In this document: positions 35,979 through 47,908 of the stretch, piece after piece
Layout of the letters: every line of letters starts with the position of its first letter
Numbering within the stretch: the first letter of the stretch is position 1
The notes under the pieces: generated by a model
Databases searched by the model: none
What the model was told of the DNA's origin: nothing
Seen by the model: the letters and a program-made list of their open reading frames with translations, nothing else
NCBI GenBank assembly: GCA_028554755.1
Contig: JAPTOF010000002.1
Coordinates: 29,271,001 to 29,335,000 of the forward strand
Reading direction: 5' to 3'
DNA: 64,000 nt
Source of the DNA: Cordia subcordata
Lineage: Eukaryota; Streptophyta; Magnoliopsida; Boraginales; Cordiaceae
Made by a program: the position numbers and the translations under genes

Positions 35979-37369
35979 AATAATGGCCTATAAACAAGTA
36001 TTAAAAGACAAAAACCAATTAAATACAAATAAATATGACCACAGATTATGACTTATGACTTAGTAACAATATCATCAGTTTAACCTGTTTTGTTTAAATT
36101 AAAGATCAATCTCATTAATAGACTCTTAGAATTTGCTTAGACCACATTTTAATGTAGAAGCACAATTCAAGAAATAAAAATCATTGCAAAACACACCCAT
36201 AGAACTTAGAATAACATTAAAATATTCTGTTTAATTAAGAGAAAACGAATGCGAATTGAATGAACTAAAAGCAAAGGCAATCTACAACTATTCCTTGCCA
36301 GTTCAAGGGTTCCAAATCATGAAATAATAGAGTAATAAAATAAGCAATTATTCTTATTTTATTTTTTACAACTATAGAATGCATAATGCATATGATAAAA
36401 TATCTTAAATCATATAAAATATCTTTAAATTTTAATAGGATAAGCATCTTAAAATAAAATTATTCCAAACACACTATTGATACTTTGACTGCTATCCTAT
36501 GTATGTACTTTCTTGGCAATGATTAAGGTAATAAGAAGCTTGGTCGTAAAAGGTATTGACTTGTCCAAAGAAAGTCCAAATCTATAACAAATATTCTCTA
36601 CATAGCTATCATTTGATACCATGCAACTCTCCACACTCTTAACGAGCTGAGTTTGAGTACATGTACACCTCATCTTTCTCAATATGCTCGACATGAAAGC
36701 TTTTGATCCTTTTGGGCAGCACACCTTTTACTCGATATTATATTCTTCACATATGGAATAATGGAATGTTATTTCTCCTGGTTGAATATATACCCTGCTT
36801 GCTGGAAAATTTGAATGCGAAGGGAGCTATCGGTTATCTTTTCGTCAGATTCGAAATGTGATATCATTTCAAAGGGTGATCCACATATGAACAATTCCAA
36901 TAAGATTTTCTTGCTCAACAAAAATTTATTTTTGGATTTATTTAATCTATTTTATGACAGGAACAAGGGAAAATACTTACTTTTGGATTTATTTCATCTA
37001 TTTTATGATCAGAATGAGGGAAAATACTTGTCACACGACGATTTTGAGAAGAAATTTTGAAAAATAACACTATCTATTCACTCTACCAATAATCTGAATC
37101 CCGATACGTTTATTTTCTATAACCAACACAAAATGGCCAAGAGAAAGGCAAGCCCATATATTTCTCATTCTTTTTTCTACAATAAATTTAATTTCTGACG
37201 CTTGGCAAGCTCACACTTCTTTTGTTACAGTATTCACAAAACTATTGGCAGCCCAAAACCAAAAAACTAAAACAAACAGAGAAAAAGGCCAAGAAGGAGG
37301 CGGCCGCCACATGGCAGCTCAGCCCAAGTCCAGATGATCAAAAAAACACAACAACAAGAGTCTACCAAA
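35979..37369. other. Spacer with duplicated fragments; 3' flank of CRAL-TRIO gene
   Basis: Contains a right-end-like piece of the 6898-7172 MITE (about 36421-36478), the second copy of the duplicated fragment (36497-36725) and a 55-bp direct repeat (about 36920-37030, tttttggatttatttaatct units). The last 150-200 bases should be the CRAL-TRIO 3' UTR. No intact gene. Confidence 0.5.
36497..36725 (-). repeat. Second copy of the 35.1-kb duplicated segment
   Basis: Aligns by eye to 35060-35245 over tactttcttggcaatgatta, ggtaataagaagcttggtcg, gaaagtccaaatct and accatgcaactctccacact. The CRAL-TRIO coding piece found beside copy 1 is absent here. Minus-strand codons (TQLVKSVESCMVSN) are shared by both copies, but no full gene is present. 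Confidence 0.75.
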
Positions 37370-38465
37370 TTAAGCAATACACCTCATAGAATACATTGAA
37401 ACTGGTGGATAGTCAAGCACCATTGGAGCAGCAGCACTATCACACACTCTTGGGTGATCACTCTCCAGCCCATAGTCCATGGCCGGACGATACTCCTCCA
37501 GATCCTCATCGTACTCGTACACGAATTCTGGTATCTCCATCTCCTTCCTCTTCACCTTCTCCCACAAAAACTCCAATCTTGTCACGTAATTCAACTTGGA
37601 ATACAATCTGTTTCATCCATAAGATTCAAACAACCCCTTTCAGCAACCTAAACGCTAAGTTCCGTTTAAAGCGCTCTCACATTAGTTTTTTTTTTTTTTT
37701 TTTTTGGTAGAATTTATGTGCAGTTCGTTATTATCGTTATCATGAGTTTAAATATTTTAGACCAGTGATGATAGTGGCAATGAATTCAAACTATTATAAA
37801 ATGCACAAAAATCATAATTAAAAACTGTTATATTTCAGAATTAGGACGCAATAATATCAAAAGTAAAAGAGGATAAGGTGGAAATTTCAAGATAATTGAA
37901 AGAAAATGTAGAGTGATATTGATGGAAGAGTATTTTGGATGATGTAAATTACCCTCCAGTGAAAAGGAGGCGACCAAAGGTGGCAAGAAAGAGTCTGGAG
38001 TGTAAGCCAGGGTGAAGGAAATAAACAATCTGCAGATTATCTTTAACCTTAACAGGAATGGCATCGTAGATTGATCTCAAGCCTGATATTCCTGGAAAAT
38101 TCTCGCTCCTGTTAACATCTGTGTGCACATACACCACTGAAAATGGGGTCTCAACTAGTCTTGGACAAACCTTCTCTTCCAAGTACTTATTTACTGCCTC
38201 CACGCTCACCAACTTTGCTGACTCAAAAAAAAAAAAAAAAAAAAAAGACAGAGAGGAAGTGTTAGAATTCACTTATCGAAGTATAACGAGAATTTCGTAC
38301 ACCGAACTGTGATCATCGTTAGCATGTCTTACCAGAAAAGAATTTGGCGATGATGCGGAGAATAGGATTGCCGCGTTTATCTCTGCCTTGGATTTTGAAG
38401 ATTTCAAGTTTGTGTATGAGTTGCTCCTGCTCAGCTTGAGAAAGCATAGGGCTCTGAGAATTCAT
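37370..38465 (-). CDS. Divergent CRAL-TRIO (SEC14-like) domain protein
   Basis: Small lipid-binding-fold protein of the divergent CRAL-TRIO/GDAP2-macro-like group found in plants. Three exons on the minus strand: 38465-38333, 38217-37953 and 37607-37370, giving 211 residues. Recognisable runs are QLIHKLEIFKIQGRDKRGNP at the N terminus, then VNKYLEEKVCPRL, FSVVYVHTDVNRSENFPGIS, LRSIYDAIPVKVKDNLQIVY, FLHPGLHSRLFLATFGRLLF and the C-terminal EIPEFVYEYDEDLEEYRPAM, ending in SMRCIA. Intron 1 has an exceptionally long T tract (over 20 T) directly before its acceptor. The ligand is unknown; plant relatives are annotated as SEC14-family or phosphoglyceride transfer-like. Pieces of its last exon are duplicated at 35.1-35.4 kb. 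Confidence 0.9.
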
Positions 38466-38959
38466 GGTGAAGCTTTTTTTTTTTTTTTTTTTCTAATTCA
38501 AATAGTGTGACTTGTCTTGTGTGCTTTAAAAGCAGAGTTTATGAAGGTAATGTTGTACCAAAACGGTTCAAGAGAGCGTTTTGGTGAGGGAGTTAAATAC
38601 AATGGGGGTGTTGTCAGCATGGGGGATGATAGATTGGGGCCTAAAAATTAAATTAACCCCCCCCCCCTTAATAATTGGCCTTATCGGATTTGGATTGAAT
38701 TGCGATTGAAACAAGGGAAAGGTATATCCCCAAGCATCTTCCTTTGTTTCGGATTGACGAGTGATGAGCGATCACCTATCTATTATAAGCGCCACGTATG
38801 AACCCCTTTTTGGTCCTATTTGGAATTCTGGATATTTTCATATTGTTACAATTCGTCTTGATTGATTTTTTTTAGAAGTATTTTTTTTTTAATTTTATAA
38901 AAATATTTTCTTGAAGAAATTAAAAATTCTGGAAAGTTTAAATCGATGCCTTTTCAGAG

Positions 38960-39011
<52 letters not shown>

Positions 39012-41062
39012 AAATCTAATTCAAATACTTATTGTAAAAAATGAATTTTTTTTTTTCAGAGGAAAAAAAAAGGAATCTAAATTAGCCTTTAATCATATGC
39101 TAACCCCGGAGATTCATGGGTCTTTAAGCCTAGAATCCAAATAGGTCCAGAATGTATGGATTGAGGATCCCTTTGTAACGTTTTGAGATTCAATTGTTGT
39201 GAATTTTGTTCATATTATTACAATGAGATCAATTATTTACTATCGCTTATCGTAATTCTATAACTAGATTCATTTCCGTATATAAGAATGAGATTGTTAA
39301 GTTTTATGTTAAATTTGGACAGATTACCGAGTATAATGCATAGTTCTACAAAATTTAATGAGATAAAACAACAAACTCAAGAGTATATCTTTCCCTCTGA
39401 TACTTCCTATATTAAGTTTCTTAGAAGCACTGAAGCAATTGTATTAGAAAAAATTGTAAGACACCTGTAATGATTTGGGTCCAATTTCTAATTTGTCACC
39501 ATATTAAACTTAATAAATCAACTTAAAATGTTAATATGTAATGACAATAATAATAAACTTGGCCTATCATAAATGACACGCATATATTTTATATAGAACT
39601 AACATAAGACGTGACGTTAGAATATAAATTGGTCCCTTTCTGTGTAAAATTTAGTGCTTCTTTGGGTGCGGTTCCATTGTGTACCTTGGCAGGCGGCAGC
39701 TATGAGTTTCAGTGGTTCCTCGTCGACTCCTTCGCGCCAAAGTTAGAATAAAAGAAGACAATTGGGCCATGCATCATATTGTTGCAATGATATTTTTCAC
39801 TTAGAAAGAGACGTGAACCTAGCTTGTTTGGTGCACCTAACCCCAGAATTTTAGAGAGCACAAGAAATACTAAAACATAACCTAGCAGAAAAAGAAAGAG
39901 GAAAATTTATAGAAAAATCATTGGAATGAGGTGAGATTTTTCTTTCTTCTTCTTTTTTTTTTTTGGGTCAAAGGAGTGAGGTGAATTAACCACTACATGC
40001 ATTTTCCGTTTTTCTTTTTGGAGAAAAGTTTGAAAAGAGATATAATAAAAAAGCATCAGCATAATACAGCAACCTCCCAAACTACTTGTTAAAATCCTAG
40101 GGCTATTAGGTTTTTACACTTTTGTTAATTCAAAAGAAAGATCAACCTTATGATAGATTGCTATTTTTCCAAGTGGAGTTGTGCGTGTTAAAGTAATATT
40201 TATAATCATATACACTTAAAATATCAGAAGATATGTCTTAATTTGTTGCCTACGTCTAATCAATATAATATTAATCAGTCAGCTTTCACCTATTTATAGA
40301 GTTGTTGTCACACCAATAATGATAATGATAACAACAACAATAATTACAACAACAATGATAGAGTAACTTCCATTACAACGAAGTAATCTAACATGCAAAA
40401 AAAGAAAAAGAGAAAAACAATGACTATTGATATGCAACTCAAGAGTCTTAAATTAGTATTCAATTACATTGAATCCAATCTTTTCTTTTTAATCTTTCCA
40501 TGCTAATGATTAATGAACTCTCTATTAGGTAGAATTACAGTAAGTTTACTCAAAAGTGGTCTACAACGCATTGTAATTCATGCTCTGTGTTAATCACAAC
40601 CTATTAGTATTTGTTATAAGGAAGTACAATACAAATTTAAAATATTTGACCCTAAAAAGTAGCTTAATTGAAATCAATCTTATCAGTACACAAATCACCC
40701 AACAATACCACGCGTGGGTGGAATGAAATAGGAGAATTTTCAAAGGACGAGGGCGTACTGAGGACCAAATTGTTGAAGAAGTGATGTTTGAAGTTAAATG
40801 CAAAGTGTATAGCCAAAAGAAGTTTAGGAATAACAGTATCAGTAGGGAAATTTTTAGGAGATGGAAAATTGAAGGAAACCTGCTTGTTCCGGAGTGATCT
40901 CACGTGCTGAGCACTGTTGTTCTTTTGTACAATTGGGTGTATATATTTTTTACTCTTAATATAGGTACTTGCTTTATGAGCAAAAAAAAATCATCCGACA
41001 AAGTCTACCCGCAAGTTATATCATGCACCTGCAGAAACACAGAACATGGTGTATCAGACTAT
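38466..41062. other. Gene-free AT-rich region
   Basis: Promoter side of the CRAL-TRIO gene, then AT-rich DNA with a (TA)n microsatellite at 38965-39008 and (AAC/AAT)-type runs near 40320-40355. A minus-strand frame of 79 codons at 40664-40903 has fairly balanced composition but no recognisable domain or clear gene context; I do not call it. Confidence 0.5.
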
Positions 41063-41345
41063 TTGTTCAGTATTCATAAGTTGTTTGTCCAATAAAATCT
41101 ACAGAAACATCTATACACGAAAATAATCACAGATTTTTGTTCAAAATAAAAAAATTATTTATTCATTATTCATAAGTTGTTCGTCCAGTAAAACCCACAG
41201 ATTATCACAATATCTGTTGATAAATGTAAAATTAATAAACATCTATACATGAAAACAGTCAAAGATATTTGTTCAGTATTCATATACTATTTGTTTAATA
41301 AAATTCATCGATCATCTTTGTTTAGTACTGATAAGTTGCTTATTG
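41063..41345. repeat. Imperfect ~110-bp tandem repeat
   Basis: The word tattcataagttgtttgtcc recurs near 41070, 41167 and (diverged) 41276, each followed by aataaaatctacag-like sequence and atctatacacgaaaa-like sequence. About two and a half units, non-coding. Confidence 0.6.
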
Positions 41346-41689
41346 AGTATATTTACAACCTGTGCACCTGCAGATATATGATATAAGTTTCCAAGCTATC
41401 AAAAGTGTCTGCTAACATGGGCTTCTTTTGCAAGTCAGGCCCAATACAGCAGGTGAACCGCTAAGCTGTTAATCTAGGCTTGTCGAGGATATTGTGGGCT
41501 CGGACTATGGAGAATTGGGCTTATCAGGTCACAGCTCTCTCCAGGATTCTACAAAATATATAAATACACTCAAGAAACACTAATAATTGTTTCTACATAG
41601 TCTGTTAATTCATAGGTAAAAGTCACATCATTGGAAAATGCCCCAGAATCAAAATATAAGTTGACTGTGAAAAACGAAAAATAATAACT

Positions 41690-42449
41690 GATCTAATATT
41701 CACACTCGGTCATAGAATTTGATTTCTTCAAATCCAATAATGAAAAGTGGAGGTTTGACATATTAATTGTATGCAATTAATGTTGACGGAAAATTCTTAT
41801 TTTCGAGCACCATGATACTTTGGAGATAACATATATGAGTGGACTAGTCTAGATCGACTTTTGGAGGGATAAGGATCATATTTCCAAATTATTGGCTCTC
41901 CTAATTGTAGTGAGTTCAGTTTGAGCAAGTGTTGGTTTAGATGGCCCCATCAAAGTAAGATCTTGGGTTAAAATTTGTACAAGAGACGGAGATTGGATTA
42001 GGATTAGAGTGGGAGTTTGTTAAGAAAAAAAAAACTTAGAAAAAGAAGTGCTAGTTTAGATTGAATAAGCATGCTACATGTCTTGATTTTATAAATAGTT
42101 TTGTCAAAAAAAATAATAATAATAATAAGATTGAGTGAAATATACGCGTTTGACATATTATCACGCCTATATTGTTTTGTTACATTACTAGAGAAAAGGA
42201 AATAGTAGAAACCAAAACCATCTATATTGATCACATTTTTAATGGTTGTGATCAAAATTTCTTATTAAGCTAATTAAGCATGTGCTGCAGCGTATACCAA
42301 CCCTCACAAAACCAGTACAAAAACAGAAGCGCTGCAGAAAGTATATGCGTACGTTAAAGATATGAGCAGATTTTATTTACTATTCCAACCTCCCATACAG
42401 GCTTCGACCTTGATGTCAACCTTTGAATACACATAGAGAACTAGCTCCG

Positions 42450-42485
<36 letters not shown>

Positions 42486-42523
42486 AGCAGATTATATATG
42501 TAGCTCTCTGCTGCGGATTTTAA
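41690..42523. repeat. Segmental duplication, first copy (blocks A and B)
   Basis: Block A (41690-41940: cggtcatagaatttgatttc, ttgacatattaattgt, aaggatcatatttccaaatt) and block B (42130-42523: gtttgacatattatcac, catgtgctgcagcgtatacc, ctcccatacaggcttcgacc) are repeated in the same order and orientation at 43073-44824. The copies differ at scattered sites only. No coding sequence is recognisable. Confidence 0.85.
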
Positions 42524-42704
42524 AGAATAAAGTCCACGTCATTTGAAATATTGAACCAAGCAGTAGCAGCAGCACGAGTACTCACGCCTTCAAATTGTCT
42601 TTTAAGGGATTTGTTTTTCCATTTTTTCTTTTTTGCATCTATTTTTTCACTTAATACTTGTGTCTAGTTTCTTTTATTCAAACAGCCACACATTCCATTT
42701 CAAA

Positions 42705-42925
42705 CAACAAAATTCGGTTATTTGATTGTTTTAGTTTATTTTTCTTTAATTTTTAATAATTAGTTTATTTCGGTTATTACTGGAGCCGAATCCGGAAAAA
42801 ATCGGTTTAAAAATTTCGATTATTCATCTTATTCGATTCGATTTCGGTTATTAAATTTTTTAAATTTCGAATTTTTATTATTTCCGTTATTTCGATTTGG
42901 TTATAAATAAATGCTCAGCCCTAAT
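42705..42925. mobile_element. Fragment of a TAGGGCTGAGCA-ended element
   Basis: A block rich in tcggttatt/ttcgattcgatttcgg words ends at aatgctcagcccta, the inverse of a TAGGGCTGAGCATT end common among plant non-autonomous DNA elements. A matching left end is not clear, so it may be truncated. Confidence 0.4.
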
Positions 42926-43072
42926 GGCTGGACATTGCTTTCACTAAAAATTATTATTGAGGTGTTCGAACCAATTGAATACGTCTTGATTTACAAAGAA
43001 GAGATGGTTCAATTTTATGAGCTGGATTATAGATTTCGATAATTGAGAATTAAAAAGAAAAAGGCAAAAAGT

Positions 43073-43928
43073 AAGTGATCGAATATTAATTCACACTTGG
43101 TCGTGGAATTTGATTTGTTCAAATCCAGTAATGAAAAGTGGAGATTTGACATATTAATTGTGTGCAATTAATGTTGATGGGAAATTCTTGTTTCCGAGCA
43201 TTATGATACTCTTGAGACAACATGTACGAGCGGACTAGTTTAGATCGAGTTTCGGAGGGATAAGGATCATATTTCCAAATTATTGGCTCTCCTAATCGTA
43301 GCGAGATCAGGTCGAGCAAGTGCAAGTTTGGATCCATGTTAAGAATAGTTTAAGTGGTAAAAATTACTTTTTTTAAAAATAATAACTTGATTTTGAATTT
43401 CATAATTGGATTTTTTTTTTAAAAGTTACGGTTCTAGGGATGGGAATATTCGATCTGCATTTGAATCTGTATTTGCATCCGAATCCGAATGGATAGGAAA
43501 AAAAAAAGCATTTTTGGGGTTTCAAATGTATCCAATATGATTTTTTCGGATTTTTGAATCGGATTTTGAGTAGTATTTTCTCTACCCATTCGGATATCGA
43601 ATATCTGCTATATTTATTTGGTTTTTTTAATTAAATTAAAATATACACTAAAAATCTAAAATACAAAAGTTTAGTCTTGCCCTATACCCTAAAACAAGAA
43701 GACCTCAAATTCACTTCTCCGCAAAGCGCCACACCCATCATCGCACCACTGACCACTGACCAGTCATCACACCACCAATCACCGACCACCATAGCACCAC
43801 ACGCCGGAGCAAGCAGCAACAAAGCCAATAGGCAATAGCAACTAGCAGCGGCCGGCAATGCCCTATGTTGTATTAATAGCTTCATTTGTTGATTTTCTTA
43901 TTAGTAACATGATTGTCATGCTAGGAGT

Positions 43929-43969
<41 letters not shown>

Positions 43970-44824
43970 TTGAATTGATCAGATGATGGTTATGGATTTA
44001 CGACTACTGGTGCTTTTTATAATTTTTTAAAAAAGTTTTCTATTTCAGTGTGTCTATGCCCTGTGTTGCATTGACAGCTTTATCTGTTGTCTCTTGGCTC
44101 CGGCAAATAAAAAATAGAAGGTGCCAAAAAGCAAAAGCAACTTGATTAGCTTCTTTATTTAATAGTTTGCCAATTTTTTTTATGTTTTGCTGTTTTTTGG
44201 TTAGTAAAATCTTTAATAAGAAATTTATTTTTTTTATTTTTTTTGAAAATCCAAAATATCCACTGTTCAAAAATCTCGTATACGGTTGGATATGTAATTT
44301 TTAACTATGCGATTAAATATTGAATTTTTCAATCCGCTATTCGAAATTTTTCATCCGCTGTTCGATTATGCAATATTCAATTATTTGAATATCCAACTAT
44401 TCAGTTCATTTCCCATCCCTAAACGGTTTAGGACCAAGCATGAGTGGAATATGCACGTTTGACATATTATCACAACTACATTGTTTTGTCATGTTACTAG
44501 AGAAAGGAAACAGTAGGAACTAAAACCATCTATACTGATTCCATTTTTAATGGTTGTGATCAAAATTTCTTATCAAGCTAATAAAGCATGTGCTGCAGCG
44601 TATACCAACCCTCACAAAACCAGTACAAAAACAGAAGCCCTGCAGAAAGTATATGCATAAGTTAAAGATATGAGCAGATTCTATTTACTACTCCAACCTC
44701 CCATACAGGCTTCGACCTTCATGTCAACCTTCCTATACATATAAAGAACTAGCTACTCCCTATATATATATCCCTATATATGTATGCAGCAGATTATATA
44801 TATAGCTCTCTGCAGCAGATTTTA
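43073..44824. repeat. Segmental duplication, second copy, split by a hAT-like insertion
   Basis: Block A' is 43073-43334 and block B' is 44443-44824. They correspond to A and B at 41690-42523, about 1.4 kb and 2.3 kb away respectively. The larger spacing of the second pair is explained mainly by the 987-bp element at 43435-44421. Confidence 0.85.
43435..44421. mobile_element. 987-bp hAT-like non-autonomous transposon
   Basis: Perfect 12-bp terminal inverted repeats: TAGGGATGGGAA (43435-43446) and TTCCCATCCCTA (44410-44421). Flanking octamers tacggttc (43427-43434) and aacggttt (44422-44429) share ACGGTT, consistent with an 8-bp hAT target duplication. Sub-terminal gaatattcgat/ggatatc words occur on both strands. 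The centre has a GC-richer patch (43700-43870) and a (TA)n run (43932-43965). The short open frame in that patch has a hydrophobic start but no recognisable family, and no transposase is present. Confidence 0.8.
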
Positions 44825-45306
44825 GTGGTGTCAGCCTTTCAAGTACACTTTGAACAACACAAGACAGCAACAGAGAGAGAGAAAGAGACAGAGAGAGATT
44901 TGTAATAATGAAGGCTGGCGTACAGTGAAAAATTTAATGACCCCATTACCAACTAGTCATTGCTAATTGGTTCATTGAGTTCTTTTTTGAGCCATTTGAG
45001 ACTAGGGGTGAAGCAATGTAGAGTGCTTGATGGTTGGTCAGAAAAAGCCAAATTTATGCATAACCGCTGCATCACACGCGTCCCAAGCTATCATCTTTAA
45101 CTGCTCTGTGTTCTTTTCTTTTCTTTTTTGTTTTGGATATTGGTCAAGCTTATTAGTCTCCTTAATTACAAACTTATCTTTGAAATTATCTCTGCTGTAC
45201 CCATCATTACTATCTTTTCGCGTGGCTTTTTCTCTCTTTTTTCACGTAACTCCCATTATTGCTGTCTTGATCTTTCCCGGAGGCATTTAACGTCGCCGGT
45301 GAGCTA
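44825..45306. other. ARID-HMG promoter/leader region
   Basis: GA-rich tract at 44873-44899 and a pyrimidine-rich stretch before the ARID-HMG start codon, probably 5' UTR. No other gene. Confidence 0.5.
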
Positions 45307-47432
45307 ATGGCGGCGAATGATGTTGTCTCCGGCGGCAGTGGGGTGGTGGGTAAGCATTATCCTCCGCCATTGGCACCTCATGAAGATGTTGTCAAGAACT
45401 CTTCACTTTTCTGGGATACTCTCCGGAAGTTTCACTCTGCCTTGGGTACAAAGTTTATGTAAGTTTTTGCTTTTCATTTGTTTAAGAGAATGAGACTTGG
45501 CTTTTAACTTTTAAGTTATTTCTTTTGGGAATTTTTTATGTTATTCAGTCTTTTACTTCGTTGTTTTAAGGGTTCCTGTGATAGGAGGAAAGGAGCTAAA
45601 TTTGCATGTTTTGTATGTTGAAGTTACCAAGAATGGTGGTTATGAGAAGGTGGGGGATTATTAATATTTTCTTTTTATTTGATCTTTTTCGAATTAAAAA
45701 AATATATTTTTTGTTGATATTAACTATTATCTATGTCTATATTTTTGTATGGAAAAAATGTGGTGAAAATAGGTAGTCTCGCACAAGAAATGGAGGGAGG
45801 TTAGCTCTGTATTCATGTTCTCTCCAACCACGACCAGTGCTTCCTATGCATTGAGAAAACATTATTTCTGTCTACTTTACCAGTACGAACAGGTTTATTT
45901 CTTCAGGTTGCAAGATCCCTGGATTAGTTGTTCAGGTAACAATTTCTTCTCATCAGCTTCTCTGTGAGTTATATTCAATCTATGAGGGTTCCCCCCCCCC
46001 CCTAGTTCCTAGGTGTTTTCTCTTCCTTTTGTCCCGTTTAGATGAACGAGTATGGTGTTTGTCCAAGATTTAGAGGGTGTTTAGCAATGATTATTTCGGT
46101 GTTTATAAGTATCTAAAACAAAAAATTAATAAGAAGAAGTTTTCCTTTACGTTCGACGGAAATGGCGTGGTTTACCATGTATGTTTTATTGATCCAATTT
46201 TATTTTGAGTGTTTATAAATATCAAATAAACACCTGTGAACACTCTCTTGCTGAGGTGGGTTATCAACACACCCCAGTTTCCATATGTGGGGTGGAAAAA
46301 GTGCTCACTTTTTTTTGGAAAAAGTGCTCATTTTTTTGGAATACTCCCCTAATTTACTAGTCATTAGTATAGCAAGTCCTTAGTCGATAAAGAGTAAATA
46401 TGAACCACAAAAGATTTGATTTCTCTGCCACAAATGTTATGTTCAATTCCATATGATGTATAGATAAATTGCTAAGTCTTTGAGGGATGTGGCTTCTCTG
46501 ATAGGTTAGTTTCTATTTCTGACGTGGAGATTAATTCCTTTTCCTTTTGTTCTTTTGTTGAGATTAATTCTTTGGTGAGGCAGAAGAAATCCATCACACA
46601 AGTGGTCCACTGTCATTCCATGTCCATTGCCATTCGATAACAGTCTCTTACATGCTAATTTCAACACAACTATTTTGATCTGCAAAAGTGATTGTAATAT
46701 CCCATCACGTGATGATTCCGTATAAAGTTTATATTTGGATTTTATATTATCCTTCTTAAACATTTTGAATCAATTAATTAACACGGTTATAATATCCGTC
46801 GAAAATGACTAACAAATTATTGCCTTCTTCTTTGTGTTTGATTCAAGATGCTTCAACTTTTCAAGCTTCTGGAACAATTGATGGAAAGTTCGACTGTGGT
46901 TACTTGGTCTCTGTGAAACTTGGTTCTGAGGTTCTCAATGGAGTGCTTTATCATCCAGGCCAGTCTGCCTTTGCATCATCCGCAGAGACTTGCACTGCCA
47001 TCGTGCCATATGCTCCTCGACCTCATGGCATTAAACACGCAGCTCGAAGGAGCAGAAAGAAGAGAGGAGACCCCAACCGCCCGAAACCCAACCGGAGTGG
47101 ATACAACTTCTTCTTCGCTGAAAAACATTCCATGCTGAAATCTCTTTACCCAAACAGAGAGAGGGAGTTCACCAAAATGATAGGAGAGTCCTGGAACTGT
47201 CTTTCCCCGGATGAAAGAATGGTATGAATTGTGACTAATTATACTCATGACTCATAAGTTAACTTCATAGAACTTTCTACAGAATCTCAAATTTTGATAT
47301 TTTAGATCTATTCCTTATCTTGATCTTTTACTGATGTAGGTTTATCAGAATTATGGGTTGAAGGACAAAGAAAGATACCAGAGAGAATTAAAAGAGTACA
47401 AGGAGAGTCTAAAGATGAGGCATCCGCAATGA
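45307..47432 (+). CDS. ARID-HMG DNA-binding protein (HMGB9/10/15-like)
   Basis: Plant-specific nuclear protein with an AT-rich interaction domain and one HMG box, thought to bend or bind AT-rich DNA and regulate transcription. Five exons: 45307-45458, 45571-45649, 45773-45935, 46848-47221 and 47340-47432, giving 286 residues. The ARID domain spans about residues 32-125 (SSLFWDTLRKFHSALGTKFM, VPVIGGKELNLHVLYVEVT, GGYEKVVSHKKWREVSSVF, SYALRKHYFCLLYQYEQVYF). A spacer with SAETCTAIVPYAPRPHGIKH and a basic RRSRKKRGDPNRPK stretch leads into the HMG box (about 207-275: NRSGYNFFFAEKHSMLKSLY, EREFTKMIGESWNCLSPDER, VYQNYGLKDKERYQRELKEY). Intron 3 carries a possible MITE. The stop lies 476 bp from the end of the convergent GST gene. 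Confidence 0.93.
46073..46247. mobile_element. Possible MITE in ARID-HMG intron 3
   Basis: The left end gagggtgtttagcaatgatt and the inverted right end gagagtgttcacaggtgttt are partially complementary. Its gtgttt...tatttg-type ends resemble those of the palindrome at 60909-61021. The flanks TTA and TTG could be a decayed 3-bp duplication. Confidence 0.4.
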
Positions 47433-47908
47433 GCTATCAGGCACGGAGAGAAAACTTGCTTTGCTATAAAGGATCTGTGAAATACATGCAGTGTCATACA
47501 CTTTCAAGCTTTCACTCTCTTCTCTAAAGACAGTTAACAGATAAAATTTTAACAATTTTCTTTTCCGCTAGTCCCGTGTCTCGGAGAAATGGACTTTCAT
47601 CTGTTTTTTCCCTCTCCCATCTGTCTCACATTGGATATTGATGCTTTACTTGGCAAAGATTTTTTCAGCGCAAACACTTTCAGTCACAGTTATAACATTA
47701 TGATGTTACAATCCTTACCCGAATAGCGCAAAAACCAAACATCAAATTTAGACTACTTGTAGTAGGTAGAAGAACACTAAAACAAGATCCAGATCAAGCA
47801 TATTGCTGCAAAATTTTATTCAAACAATAACACGTGAATTATGCAGCTTAGGATGCATAATCTTAAAAAACCATCACAGTTGGACATCAAATTTCCCAGG
47901 AATAACTT

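Noticed and set aside
40664..40903. 79-codon minus-strand ORF of reasonable composition
   Set aside because: No recognisable domain, no adjacent exons and AT-rich surroundings; kept only as a note in the region entry.
43682..43885. 67-codon ORF with a hydrophobic N-terminal stretch, resembling a secreted peptide
   Set aside because: It sits inside the 987-bp hAT-like element in a GC-richer patch, and no family was recognised.
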